A DNA stretch of 42,866 bases from a virus (IMGVR_UViG_3300038678_000052:1-42866); one strand, 5' to 3'; counted from the stretch's first letter, positions 31,308 to 37,502 are shown. Notes: generated by a model from the letters alone, not told the origin. A program made the numbers and translations.

Positions 31308-31905
31308 TGTCTAACATTTCTTGGCGCGCTTTTTTATAATCACCAGTAGTCATAACAACTTGCGTTAGGATCTCTTGCTTTTTCGGAGCTTCCCATCCCT
31401 GCATTTCACATATTTGTTTGATTGCTCCATGGCTATCATAAAGCTCAATCTTCGGGCCGGACTTTGTGATCTGCACAGATTTAATACTTGCAGCAATGTG
31501 GTCAGGAATGTCCTCAGAGTTCTTAATCGTCCAAACCGTTTGATATACCGGATGGCCTTCATCATCTTCACCGACCAGAACATTCTTGAAGTCGCAGACA
31601 TCTTTGATTGTGATCTTTGCTGATTTGGTTAAGCGAGAAAGGGCTTCTTCCCTTGTCATTACCGCATCACTCTGAGCAGCTTCAAGTAGTGAATCGTAGA
31701 AAGCCCTAACCTTCACATTGCTCAACATAGTGCTTGCGGCTGAGTCTTGTGCTGTCTCGGTCTTTGCTTGCCCGCCAGCGGCCTTGTACGCCTCTCTCTG
31801 GCTCATATCAGAGCCAGCTAGATTGATAGCGTATTTGCGCTGTAATTGAGTGAGGGCTGCTGCTAATTCAACTTGTTCCTCAGACAGATTTATTGGTGAT
31901 CCCAT
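31294..31905 (-). CDS. terS: Terminase small subunit
   Basis: A 203-residue protein. The N-terminal helix-turn-helix part (MSQREAYKAAGGQAKTETAQ, STMLSNVKVRAFYDSLLEAA) and TREEALSRLTKSAKITIKDV match the Terminase_2 family, which recognises the packaging site. First gene of the late operon, about 200 nt after its promoter, directly upstream of the large subunit, which it overlaps. Confidence 0.85.
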   Translation of the reverse strand: MGSPINLSEEQVELAAALTQLQRKYAINLAGSDMSQREAYKAAGGQAKTETAQDSAASTMLSNVKVRAFYDSLLEAAQSDAVMTREEALSRLTKSAKITIKDVCDFKNVLVGEDDEGHPVYQTVWTIKNSEDIPDHIAASIKSVQITKSGPKIELYDSHGAIKQICEMQGWEAPKKQEILTQVVMTTGDYKKARQEMLDNDDC

Positions 31906-32107
31906 TGTAGCCTTTTGTTCTAGTTATCAGCAGAATGATTAAGGCTCATTCAGAAGGCCGGTAATAGGTGACTGCTTAGGGAATTCCACCCTTCGTCGGT
32001 GTACTGGGGGCTTCTAACCTCCCTGGATACCCATTGCAGAACCGTGGCTTTCGGGTATCACCGCCCTTAAAGGCTATCTGCTATCACCTGCGTTAAACGC
32101 GCAGCCA
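31906..32107 (-). other. Structured 5' leader of the late operon
   Basis: From the extended -10 promoter to the small terminase ATG there are about 200 nt with no convincing gene but dense symmetry. A 5' hairpin CTGCG/CGCAG lies at 32088-32104. A stem GATACCC/GGGTATC (32059-32053 with 32032-32026) has a 20-nt loop. CGGTG/CACCG (32063-32059 with 32001-31997) closes that stem plus a GGAGG-TTAGAAG-CCCCC arm, giving a three-way junction. It could be a regulatory RNA, a pac/cos-type packaging site, or both. Confidence 0.5.
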
Positions 32108-32113
32108 TAAAAT

Positions 32114-32122
32114 ATTATATCA
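32114..32122 (-). promoter_or_regulatory. Late promoter, extended -10 type
   Basis: On the minus strand TG-A-TATAAT, a perfect -10 with the TGn extension (TATAAT at 32119-32114, TG at 32122-32121). The -35 region is poor (best match TGGCAA at 16-bp spacing). Predicted start near 32107. It lies between the early terminator at 32173-32199 and terS. Confidence 0.7.
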
Positions 32123-32172
32123 CCTCGGTTAATGTTTGCCATCCTCTTCGCATTTCATGTAATCCCACCCAC

Positions 32173-32199
32173 AAAAAAGCCCGTCAATTAAGCGGGCTT
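32173..32199 (-). terminator. Rho-independent terminator of the early leftward block
   Basis: On the minus strand AAGCCCG, a 9-nt loop and CGGGCTT followed by TTTTTT (32178-32173). It ends transcription from the replication/nin block just before the late promoter. Confidence 0.85.
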
Positions 32200-32225
32200 C
32201 ATCTTGTCGGGTAAGTTACTAGGCC

Positions 32226-32237
32226 GGATCACCTCCT
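32226..32237 (-). promoter_or_regulatory. 12-nt perfect complement of the 16S rRNA 3' end
   Basis: The minus strand reads AGGAGGTGATCC, the full extended Shine-Dalgarno, identical to the complement of the universal 16S 3' terminus. No start codon lies at a suitable distance downstream, and it sits in the 3' untranslated region just before the terminator. Discussed in the findings. Confidence 0.6.
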
Positions 32238-32244
32238 GGAAGAA

Positions 32245-32328
32245 CTAGTCATTGTACCTTTGACGGGATACATCAACACCATACCCCACATCAGGACGCT
32301 CGGCAACTATCCTCCCGTATACGCTCAT
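32245..32328 (-). CDS. Possible 27-residue peptide
   Basis: ATG at 32328-32326 with AAGGGG 5 nt upstream; stop TAG at 32247-32245. Sequence starts MSVYGRIVAERPDVGYGVDV and ends RQRYND. Good Shine-Dalgarno and tight placement at the end of the early block, but too short to judge. The remaining stretch to 32376 shows no other open frame of note. Confidence 0.4.
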   Translation of the reverse strand: MSVYGRIVAERPDVGYGVDVSRQRYND

Positions 32329-32376
32329 GCCTGCCCCTTGTTATTGGTTAACCGTGCCCGCCAGCCTATACAATAC

Positions 32377-32622
32377 TCAGGCGCTTTCTAAATAGTCATT
32401 TACTGCCGCCCAATTACTCCAGCCGCAATCAATAATAATGTCCCCATCAGGGCCGTCAAAATCGCGCCTCATGGTTGCCCGTTCTAGCAGATCGTCCCTA
32501 AGCTTCCTTAGCAGCTCATCAGCTCGTTCAAGCGACTCAATTCTTTCCGCTGCGACGGCTGCTGGGCGATAAACGCCAGAGCTGTTATCTCTTAGCCACT
32601 TACAAAGCTTTTTATTATTCAT
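32377..32622 (-). CDS. Hypothetical protein, 81 aa
   Basis: Starts MNNKKLCKWLRDNSSGVYRP. Mostly helical (AAERIESLERADELLRKLRD) with an acidic C-terminus (GDIIIDCGWSNWAAVNDYLE). Overlaps the upstream stop by 4 nt. It resembles small early phage proteins of the Ea/nin region in style, without a recognisable family. Confidence 0.65.
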   Translation of the reverse strand: MNNKKLCKWLRDNSSGVYRPAAVAAERIESLERADELLRKLRDDLLERATMRRDFDGPDGDIIIDCGWSNWAAVNDYLESA

Positions 32623-32879
32623 GCCGCCTTCTCCCGTTTTAGATGCCTGACAGGGATATAAGCTCCGCGCCCTGCCTTCTGTTGCAAGTCGTTCACCTTT
32701 CGCTTTAATGCTCTTATTTCTCCTCTCTGCTCCATGATTAACTCCAAATCCCTAGCCGCTAACTTGCTATAACCTTCTGCCGTCTGAGGCATAGGGTCTT
32801 TCTTTCCAAATGCTCTGTCGTAATTGGCAGAGAACCTCTTATCGTCTGTCGGCCTCCGCTTGTCGCCTTTACCGTTCAT
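32619..32879 (-). CDS. Small basic phage protein (MNGKGDKRRP type), 86 aa
   Basis: I chose ATG at 32879 (MNGKGDKRRPTDDKRFSANY) because it overlaps the previous stop as ATGA, and because short phage proteins beginning NGKGxKxRP..(Y)..FD.(A/I)FGKK are widespread. The C-terminal half is helical with EQRGEIRALKRKVNDLQQKA. Function unknown; the conserved N-terminus suggests RNA or nucleic acid contact, as inference. Confidence 0.68.
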   Translation of the reverse strand: MNGKGDKRRPTDDKRFSANYDRAFGKKDPMPQTAEGYSKLAARDLELIMEQRGEIRALKRKVNDLQQKAGRGAYIPVRHLKREKAA

Positions 32880-33073
32880 GTTCGTTTCTCTTTTTTTCGT
32901 CTTTTCCAAGAACAAGCCTTACTGTAAATAACCACGCAAACCCAAAAACCAATCCATTCCCAGACTCCAGCCTCGGCAGGAAAGCTCATATTTAATACGA
33001 CGTTCATATAAGCTACCAGCAATAAGCTTGCCGCCACCACGGCTACGAGCTCAATAAGATCAACTTTTATCAT
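32876..33073 (-). CDS. Small membrane protein, 65 aa
   Basis: MIKVDLIELVAVVAASLLLV gives one membrane helix, and GVWEWIGFWVCVVIYSKACS a second, followed by a strongly basic end KRRKKEKRT, which should face the cytoplasm. Overlaps ninG by 4 nt. No family recognised. Confidence 0.65.
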   Translation of the reverse strand: MIKVDLIELVAVVAASLLLVAYMNVVLNMSFPAEAGVWEWIGFWVCVVIYSKACSWKRRKKEKRT

Positions 33074-33624
33074 TCGCTCAACTCCTTTAGTTTCTGTTTG
33101 TAATGAATCTCAATTTCTTTGTAATCCTGCGCTGTTCGCTTCATCGTTCCGCCCTTGTTAGCTTTCAAAAACGCAACTCGATTAGATCCGATTTTCTCAA
33201 TTAGCCTGCCTTCGTAATCGTCGCTATTCCCGCCCTTGTATTGATTGCAGTAGACAGACTGAGCGTGGATGTTGTCTTCGTGGTATCTGATTTTCGGATG
33301 GTTTCCTGACTCAATGAAGTGCCCGGCATCGTAACTCTTTCCAAGCGGCCTTCCGCAGCAGATACAGGGCTGATCCTTATCTCTTGCCCGAATGTACGCG
33401 TGACATGCTTTCTTGGCGGAATCTCGACGCGTCTTAATATCATTCTCATAGAATTCCCGCTTCTGCTTGGCGTGTACTTTTTTAACCTTCGTTACAGCTT
33501 TCTTCTGCTTGGCTAATTCTTTCCTTCTGGCATAAGTGATAGCGCAAGCTGGGTTACAGCAGACCTGCAAGCTATTGCGCGGCTCAAAGCTGAACTTGCA
33601 CTCTCGACAAATCTTATTCTTCAC
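33070..33624 (-). CDS. ninG: NinG / Rap recombination nuclease
   Basis: A 184-residue protein. N-terminal zinc-binding part (ICRECKFSFEPRNSLQVCCN, cysteine quartet), a basic helix with KKVHAKQKREFYENDIKTRR, then DKDQPCICCGRPLGKSYDAG, HFIESGNHPKIRYHEDNIHA and QSVYCNQYKGGNSDDYEGRL, the HNH-like core of the NinG/Rap family. Rap resolves Holliday junctions and D-loops in lambda recombination. Good partner for the Rad52-like protein and NinB. Confidence 0.9.
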   Translation of the reverse strand: MKNKICRECKFSFEPRNSLQVCCNPACAITYARRKELAKQKKAVTKVKKVHAKQKREFYENDIKTRRDSAKKACHAYIRARDKDQPCICCGRPLGKSYDAGHFIESGNHPKIRYHEDNIHAQSVYCNQYKGGNSDDYEGRLIEKIGSNRVAFLKANKGGTMKRTAQDYKEIEIHYKQKLKELSE

Positions 33625-33637
33625 TTCACTTCCTCCA

Positions 33638-33694
33638 ATATAACAGTCGGACTTAGGCGCTCGCTGCGCTCAACCATAATCCTTGGTGTTATGT
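33638..33694 (+). repeat. attC-like element A, 57 bp
   Basis: From ATATAAC (33638-33644) to GTTATGT (33688-33694). Both ends match element B at 37438-37494 (ATTTAAC...GTTATGT), and both are exactly 57 bp. The interior has a CGGACT block, a GGCGCTCGCTGCGCTC dyad and a GGA/TCC pairing, like integron cassette sites. It occupies the gap between ninG and the next gene. No integrase gene is near. Confidence 0.4.
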
Positions 33695-33898
33695 GTCTTT
33701 AAATTTGTTTCTAAACTCGCCCCACAAATCTTCACCTAATGCATAGTCTCCATATATTCCGTCATCTTCGAGGTCTTGATATACCCGCCTGGCAACTTCA
33801 TTAAGAATTTCAAGCTTTTCGATATATTGTATTAAATCCTCAGATTCCGGGACTCCTAAAAAGTCCATTGCAAAATCAAAGTTATCCGGTCTTTTCAT
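33689..33898 (-). CDS. Hypothetical protein, 69 aa
   Basis: Starts MKRPDNFDFAMDFLGVPESE. Helical, acidic (YIEKLEILNEVARRVYQDLE) with a C-terminal GEDLWGEFRNKFKDT. Stop codon lies inside attC-like element A, exactly as cassette genes end at such elements, though the orientation is opposite to the usual. No family. Confidence 0.65.
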   Translation of the reverse strand: MKRPDNFDFAMDFLGVPESEDLIQYIEKLEILNEVARRVYQDLEDDGIYGDYALGEDLWGEFRNKFKDT

Positions 33899-33913
33899 AA
33901 ATCCTCCCGTAAT

Positions 33914-34318
33914 TCACACAGTTTCCTTGCACGGCCACGGGACATAGATCCCATGTTCTGAAAGCTTCATATTCAAAGCGTCGTATACCAGTCCATATTC
34001 ATTCATCAGCGGCTTTGTTGTTGATTCCTTGCCGGTGATAGCCTTCTGAATAGGTCGCCACAAATATTCCTTAACCAGCATTTCATTGAACGGCACCGGA
34101 TAACCCTCTTTAACAAATGCCCTAAAGTCAAAGCCCGCATCATTTAAAGCATCAGCCAGCTGTTGGCAGAACAGGTGCAGCGAAGAGTTCTGAGTAAGCG
34201 TGCGCTGTTTCCCAGTCTTCATCGTGGTGCGTAGGTACTTGTGCTGCTCAAACTGAACATCAAGAAACTTCTTGTACGCTTCCAAACTCTGACGGCTGTT
34301 GATTATTTGCTCAGCCAT
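33914..34318 (-). CDS. ninB: NinB recombination mediator
   Basis: A 134-residue protein. KTGKQRTLTQNSSLHLFCQQ, LADALNDAGFDFRAF and MLVKEYLWRPIQKAITGKES match NinB, the lambda Orf protein. Orf loads annealing protein onto SSB-coated single strands and binds host SSB. With the Rad52-like annealing protein and SSB-like protein this gives a full mediator set. Confidence 0.9.
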   Translation of the reverse strand: MAEQIINSRQSLEAYKKFLDVQFEQHKYLRTTMKTGKQRTLTQNSSLHLFCQQLADALNDAGFDFRAFVKEGYPVPFNEMLVKEYLWRPIQKAITGKESTTKPLMNEYGLVYDALNMKLSEHGIYVPWPCKETV

Positions 34319-34331
34319 TACCCACCCTCAC

Positions 34332-34550
34332 CTAGTAAACATGACGCCATGTGCTGTAATTCAGAACCTTTTCAATAGTCCGACAATGAACTCCGAACTT
34401 CTCAGCCAGCGCCTTTGCCGAGCAGCCTTCGTTCAGCTTTTTAATCTCGGCCTGCTTCTCGCTGTGAATCTGACGGATTAACCGAACGTCAGATTCATCT
34501 AGCTTTGATTGAGGTAACTTTGAGCCAGTAGGCCCTTGGTAGGCGTTCAT
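34332..34550 (-). CDS. Small helix-turn-helix protein
   Basis: A 72-residue protein. KLDESDVRLIRQIHSEKQAE then SAKALAEKFGVHCRTIEKVL and NYSTWRHVY form a helix-turn-helix of the kind found in phage HNH-associated and regulator proteins (xLTxxxVxxIR...LAxxFGVSxxTIxxIxxxxTWxHV). Probably DNA-binding; target unknown. Confidence 0.75.
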   Translation of the reverse strand: MNAYQGPTGSKLPQSKLDESDVRLIRQIHSEKQAEIKKLNEGCSAKALAEKFGVHCRTIEKVLNYSTWRHVY

Positions 34551-34588
34551 TCCGCGTTAGCTCCTAGTCCGTTGTCTTTGCGCTAAAG

Positions 34589-34608
34589 GGAGAGGCCGAA
34601 ACCCCTCC
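34589..34608 (-). other. Mid-operon stem-loop
   Basis: On the minus strand GGAGGGG, loop TTTCGG, CCTCTCC: 7 bp with one G-U. The bases that follow are CTTTAG, so it is a weak terminator at best. It may protect the SSB-like transcript's 3' end. Confidence 0.4.
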
Positions 34609-34631
34609 GCATTTAACCTATTTAGGGCTCG

Positions 34632-34958
34632 CTAAAAAGGCGGCTCATTCTCGAATTGTTGATCATACCCGCCTTGTGCTTGCTGTCTTTGCTGTGTCGG
34701 TTGCTGGCCCTGCTGTGGTCGCTGATGCTGATTGTCATCTTCAAACACGCTCACAAGTAGACTATCTCGAACCTGTTTGCCGCTCTTGTGATTCATCATG
34801 TTTTGCTTAGTCAGACAGCCCGCCAAATTCACACAGGGATCAAGCAACAGATAGGGCCCGTTGTCGCCATCCATCATCACGCCAACTCGCGTATATTCGC
34901 CTTTCTCTTGGCCGTCTTTCATGTAAGAACCGGTTTTAATTACTAATCGCTTTGCCAT
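34632..34958 (-). CDS. Phage single-stranded DNA-binding protein
   Basis: A 108-residue protein. LVIKTGSYMKDGQEKGEYTR, VGVMMDGDNGPYLLLDPCVN and SLLVSVFEDDNQ form a compact OB-type domain. A Gln/Gly-rich linker (QRPQQGQQPTQQRQQAQGGY) and a C-terminal FENEPPF tip follow, the analogue of the DDIPF tip by which SSBs recruit partners. It is encoded in the same transcription block as NinB and NinG. Confidence 0.8.
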   Translation of the reverse strand: MAKRLVIKTGSYMKDGQEKGEYTRVGVMMDGDNGPYLLLDPCVNLAGCLTKQNMMNHKSGKQVRDSLLVSVFEDDNQHQRPQQGQQPTQQRQQAQGGYDQQFENEPPF

Positions 34959-35161
34959 TACTTGCCTTCCTCTAATTTGATTGAATTATCTAGCGTCACA
35001 TCACTGACGACTGCCTTGAGTCCAGTTAAAACACCGACAGCAAACACCTTTGCCTCCCTGCCTGAAAATGACATCATCTCGCCTTCGACCTCCATTTCAA
35101 TGCCAGGGTTTTCAATCTGTCCCGACGCAATCAAGAGCATGCTTGCTCGTAAGTCATCCAT
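34958..35161 (-). CDS. Hypothetical protein, 67 aa
   Basis: I chose ATG at 35161 (MDDLRASMLLIASGQIENPG) because AGAGGA lies 6 nt upstream; the in-frame upstream TTG has none. A small helical-beta protein (SFSGREAKVFAVGVLTGLKA). It overlaps the SSB gene by one base. No family. The gap 35162-35248 upstream shows no gene. Confidence 0.65.
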   Translation of the reverse strand: MDDLRASMLLIASGQIENPGIEMEVEGEMMSFSGREAKVFAVGVLTGLKAVVSDVTLDNSIKLEEGK

Positions 35162-35248
35162 TTCATTTCCTCTTTGTTCGTTCAATCTGCATTGAATTGG
35201 TGAGCCAAGGCGGAAGTCTCAAAACCGCCCAGCCCAAGCCGTAAAGTT

Positions 35249-35428
35249 TTATTGGCCCAAATCAAGCCAGCCGGTAATCATTCCGACAGGCGGGATAATG
35301 CCTATCGCGTGTATTACCTCGGCCTTGTACGGGGCTTGAAAATCACAGTCAGCCAGCTTGATAATATTTTTTACCCAACCTGTGCCAACAACCAAAACTA
35401 TAACTAACGGGAATATCATTAATTTCAT
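35249..35428 (-). CDS. Membrane or exported protein, 59 aa
   Basis: ATG at 35428-35426 with GAGGAAG upstream; TAA at 35251-35249. It begins MKLMIFPLVIVLVVGTGWVK, a hydrophobic signal or anchor, then LADCDFQAPYKAEVIHAIGI followed by PPVGMITGWLDLGQ. This pattern (DCDF..PYKAE..H.IG..PP.G..TGW) is known from several phages of gammaproteobacteria. Function unknown. Confidence 0.72.
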   Translation of the reverse strand: MKLMIFPLVIVLVVGTGWVKNIIKLADCDFQAPYKAEVIHAIGIIPPVGMITGWLDLGQ

Positions 35429-35453
35429 TTTTACTTCCTCTGATTTAATTTAT

Positions 35454-35762
35454 TTAAAGCCATTTGGCTTCGTCTTTCGGCCACCAAGTGACGCACAGCC
35501 TGTTATTGCACAGCTTGCATCTGACCGGCTCGCCCTGCTCTACTGAAATCCCGCGAAGGTCTGATAAGCGTCGGGCCGCTTCGTGACGATCCAAGCCGGT
35601 TATCTTTGCGATCTTCGCAGATGAAGCGCCAGGGTTGTTTTCTACAGCCTCCCGGCACTTCTGATTGTTCGTGTGGCGGGTTCCCGTAGTCGTAACGCTA
35701 TGCGCCGCTAGATGGCTTGTGTCTGGATCTGTGTTCCGTGCTGCTGGTGTTTGTATGTTCAT
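35454..35762 (-). CDS. Winged-helix-like DNA-binding protein
   Basis: A 102-residue protein. Residues about 20-70 (NQKCREAVENNPGASSAKIA, KITGLDRHEAARRLSDLRGI) form a MarR/winged-helix-like unit in which GLDRHEAARRLSDL is the recognition helix. The C-terminus contains a CxxC (RCKLCNNRLCVTW) that may bind zinc. It overlaps the methyltransferase stop by 4 nt. Probable transcription factor of this block, by inference. Confidence 0.7.
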   Translation of the reverse strand: MNIQTPAARNTDPDTSHLAAHSVTTTGTRHTNNQKCREAVENNPGASSAKIAKITGLDRHEAARRLSDLRGISVEQGEPVRCKLCNNRLCVTWWPKDEAKWL

Positions 35763-36583
35763 GCTGCCTCCACTGCCATAATTGCTCTGCCGATTGCTTC
35801 GGGTATCTGTGGGACTACTGCATTGCCTAGTCGTCTAAGTCTGTCCAACCTACGGGGAACCCCATCATTTGCTCCACAAAGCGGGGGCTCGGATAGATTG
35901 AATCGCTCTCGGACTGCCTCAGAACTTCGCATAAGTTCGATTTGTTGTTTAAGATGGTGCGCGACTTTGGCGAGCCTTTCGCATCGCTGAGCGTTGGCGT
36001 TGGCAGAAACTTTAATTCTGCTAGAGCCTTCTCGAGGTTCCTGTTTTTGTCGTTTAATCGATTCTTGCTCGCCGTTCCCGTCATCCCGCAGCGTGGGGTA
36101 GGCAATAATCCAGCCTCTATCCCTGTGGTGGGGTGCGCCAACGTAGGCAGCCGATATACGGTGCCATTCAGCATCAAACCCGATCTCGGCCAAGTCATAG
36201 AGAAGCTTAGCGAACCATTTCCCTGACTCTCCAGTAAACAGCCCTGCGACATTTTCAAGAATTGCCCAGCGGCATCCACTCTCGCTAATAATTCGCAGCA
36301 TTTCGAGATATAAGCTGGAGCGCTCGCCGTTAAATCCGGCCTGATTTCCGGCTTGGGATAAGTCTTGGCAGGGGAATCCTCCGCATACAACGTCAACTGT
36401 TCCTCTGTACTGTGTTGCATCTAAAGTCCTCACATCTTCGTGTATTGGCACGTCCGGCCAGTGCTTTTTCAGGACTGCTTGCGCGTGTGGCTCGAACTCA
36501 CAAAACGCAACCGTTTCCATTCCTGCGCGCTCAAGGCCAAGGGAGAAGCCGCCGATTCCACTGAATAGGTCCAAAACCTTCAT
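35759..36583 (-). CDS. DNA cytosine-C5 methyltransferase
   Basis: A 274-residue protein. Motif I (DLFSGIGGFSLGLERAG, residues 5-21), motif IV with catalytic Cys (GGFPCQDLSQAG, PCQ at 71-73), motif VI (ENV at 110-112), motif VIII (HHRDRGWIIAYP near 152-163) and motif X (GNAVVP near 253-258) are all present. The target recognition region is short (about 70 residues), so the enzyme is small for the family. No cognate endonuclease is seen; the role is probably protection from restriction. Residues about 55-252 are dual-coded with 35827-36420. Confidence 0.92.
   Translation of the reverse strand: MKVLDLFSGIGGFSLGLERAGMETVAFCEFEPHAQAVLKKHWPDVPIHEDVRTLDATQYRGTVDVVCGGFPCQDLSQAGNQAGFNGERSSLYLEMLRIISESGCRWAILENVAGLFTGESGKWFAKLLYDLAEIGFDAEWHRISAAYVGAPHHRDRGWIIAYPTLRDDGNGEQESIKRQKQEPREGSSRIKVSANANAQRCERLAKVAHHLKQQIELMRSSEAVRERFNLSEPPLCGANDGVPRRLDRLRRLGNAVVPQIPEAIGRAIMAVEAA
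35827..36420 (-). CDS. Gene overprinted inside the C5 methyltransferase (+1 frame)
   Basis: A 197-codon open frame lying wholly inside the methyltransferase gene on the same strand. Its ATG at 36420 has its own Shine-Dalgarno GAGG at 36431-36428, 7 nt upstream. The product has features of a real protein family: FSMTWPRSGLMLNGTVYRLP, then TTGIEAGLLPTPRC, FLPTPTLSDAKGSPKSR, and a C-terminal PRFVEQMMGFPVGWTDLDD. To my memory, standalone phage proteins annotated near dcm genes carry the same W-P-R-S-G...RLP, LPTPTxxDA and (F/W)VEWMMGFPxGWTDL blocks. No catalytic motif is visible. Function unknown. Confidence 0.65.
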   Translation of the reverse strand: MQHSTEEQLTLYAEDSPAKTYPKPEIRPDLTASAPAYISKCCELLARVDAAGQFLKMSQGCLLESQGNGSLSFSMTWPRSGLMLNGTVYRLPTLAHPTTGIEAGLLPTPRCGMTGTASKNRLNDKNRNLEKALAELKFLPTPTLSDAKGSPKSRTILNNKSNLCEVLRQSESDSIYPSPRFVEQMMGFPVGWTDLDD

Positions 36584-37125
36584 GCTGTTTCCGCCTTAAT
36601 CTCTTTCCATGCTTCAATGCCCGCTTTACTTAGCTGAAAAGCCTGCGATGGCTGAGTTGTTGTAGACGTGTATTTGTCACGACTGCGAACGACCAGCTTT
36701 CTGGCGCGAAGTCTGTTTACCGCCGCATAAACCGACGGGTCTTTTTCGCCCATGCCTTCGGAGATTTCTCGGATGGTTTTTGTTATCCGGCTTTTTGCCA
36801 AGTACTCCATCACAAAAATAGAAAGGTCTCCTTTTTTGATTAATGGGCTTTCAGCCTTTCGGGCTTTTGTTTCTTCCGCTACTTCTGCCGCCGCGATAGC
36901 TACGGCCGCTGCTTTTTCTTGGTGCCCAACTTCTTCGCGCAAATCGTCAATCGTGTACGGGCTGTTAATCCAATCGCCCGCTGGCTTCCACAGAACTTTA
37001 TCGTCATGCGGGGCAGATGCTTGCTTACAATCGACGCCGTTAATGTTAGCCATCAATCCAGCTTCTTGATCTGAGTCGATAAGCGTAAAAACCATTTCGC
37101 TTTCTGTGTTTCTTTCAAGTTCCAT
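36580..37125 (-). CDS. Winged-helix domain protein, 181 aa
   Basis: The N-terminal 70 residues are acidic and irregular, the middle is Ala/Glu-rich and helical (EEVGHQEKAAAVAIAAAEVA), and residues about 100-175 form a winged helix (MEYLAKSRITKTIREISEGM, DPSVYAAVNRLRARKLVVRS, SQAFQLSKAGIEAWKEI). Probable regulator. Overlaps the methyltransferase start by 4 nt. Confidence 0.65.
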   Translation of the reverse strand: MELERNTESEMVFTLIDSDQEAGLMANINGVDCKQASAPHDDKVLWKPAGDWINSPYTIDDLREEVGHQEKAAAVAIAAAEVAEETKARKAESPLIKKGDLSIFVMEYLAKSRITKTIREISEGMGEKDPSVYAAVNRLRARKLVVRSRDKYTSTTTQPSQAFQLSKAGIEAWKEIKAETA

Positions 37126-37159
37126 CTAATTCACTCCCTTCGTTATCCAAATACAAACG

Positions 37160-37426
37160 TTATGCGTCCAAACAACTCCGCAAGTCTTTTCCTTTCTCTG
37201 CCTCTAGTTTTCGCGCTAAATTTTCAACCTGATCACTTGGCGTATATTCACCGGTCTCAATAAAATACCAGTGCCCCGCATAGGTCTTAAAAACCTCTTT
37301 CTGCTCAGTAACTTTTTTCAGGAACAAACCGTTTTTTGTTGTAACATCTACAGTCGCCTTATATCTAAGGTTTATAGGAGAGCCACCAATTACGTCAACC
37401 AACTTAAAATTACTAATCTTCATCAT
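37160..37426 (-). CDS. Hypothetical protein, 88 aa, inside a cassette-like unit
   Basis: Starts MMKISNFKLVDVIGGSPINL. Beta-rich (YKATVDVTTKNGLFLKKVTE, FKTYAGHWYFIETGEYTPSD) with a C-terminal helix. It lies between two copies of the 13-bp sequence CAAACGTTATGYG, the second being the end of attC-like element B. It is the only gene in that 329-bp unit. No family recognised. Confidence 0.65.
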   Translation of the reverse strand: MMKISNFKLVDVIGGSPINLRYKATVDVTTKNGLFLKKVTEQKEVFKTYAGHWYFIETGEYTPSDQVENLARKLEAEKGKDLRSCLDA

Positions 37427-37437
37427 GCAACCCTCTC

Positions 37438-37494
37438 ATTTAACAGATTCATCAATCGGACTGTGTGCCACAGCCGCTTATTCAAACGTTATGT
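37438..37494 (+). repeat. attC-like element B, 57 bp
   Basis: ATTTAAC (R''-like, fits RYYYAAC) at 37438-37444 and GTTATGT (R'-like) at 37488-37494. A central stem CTGTG-TGC-CACAG is flanked by CGG/CCG with one unpaired A, like the extrahelical base of attC sites. The right half GCCGCTTATTCAAACGTTA closely resembles the classical attC end (GCxGCTTAACTCAAGCGTTA). On the minus strand the end reads GTTAAAT, a perfect GTTRRRY. Confidence 0.45.
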
Positions 37495-37502
37495 GCCTAG
37501 CG

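Noticed and set aside
31997-32063. Cloverleaf-like fold with an anticodon-type arm (loop CTTCTAA, would read Arg TCT)
   Set aside because: No 7-bp acceptor stem, no D-arm consensus, and the T-arm pairing fails at several positions; not a tRNA.
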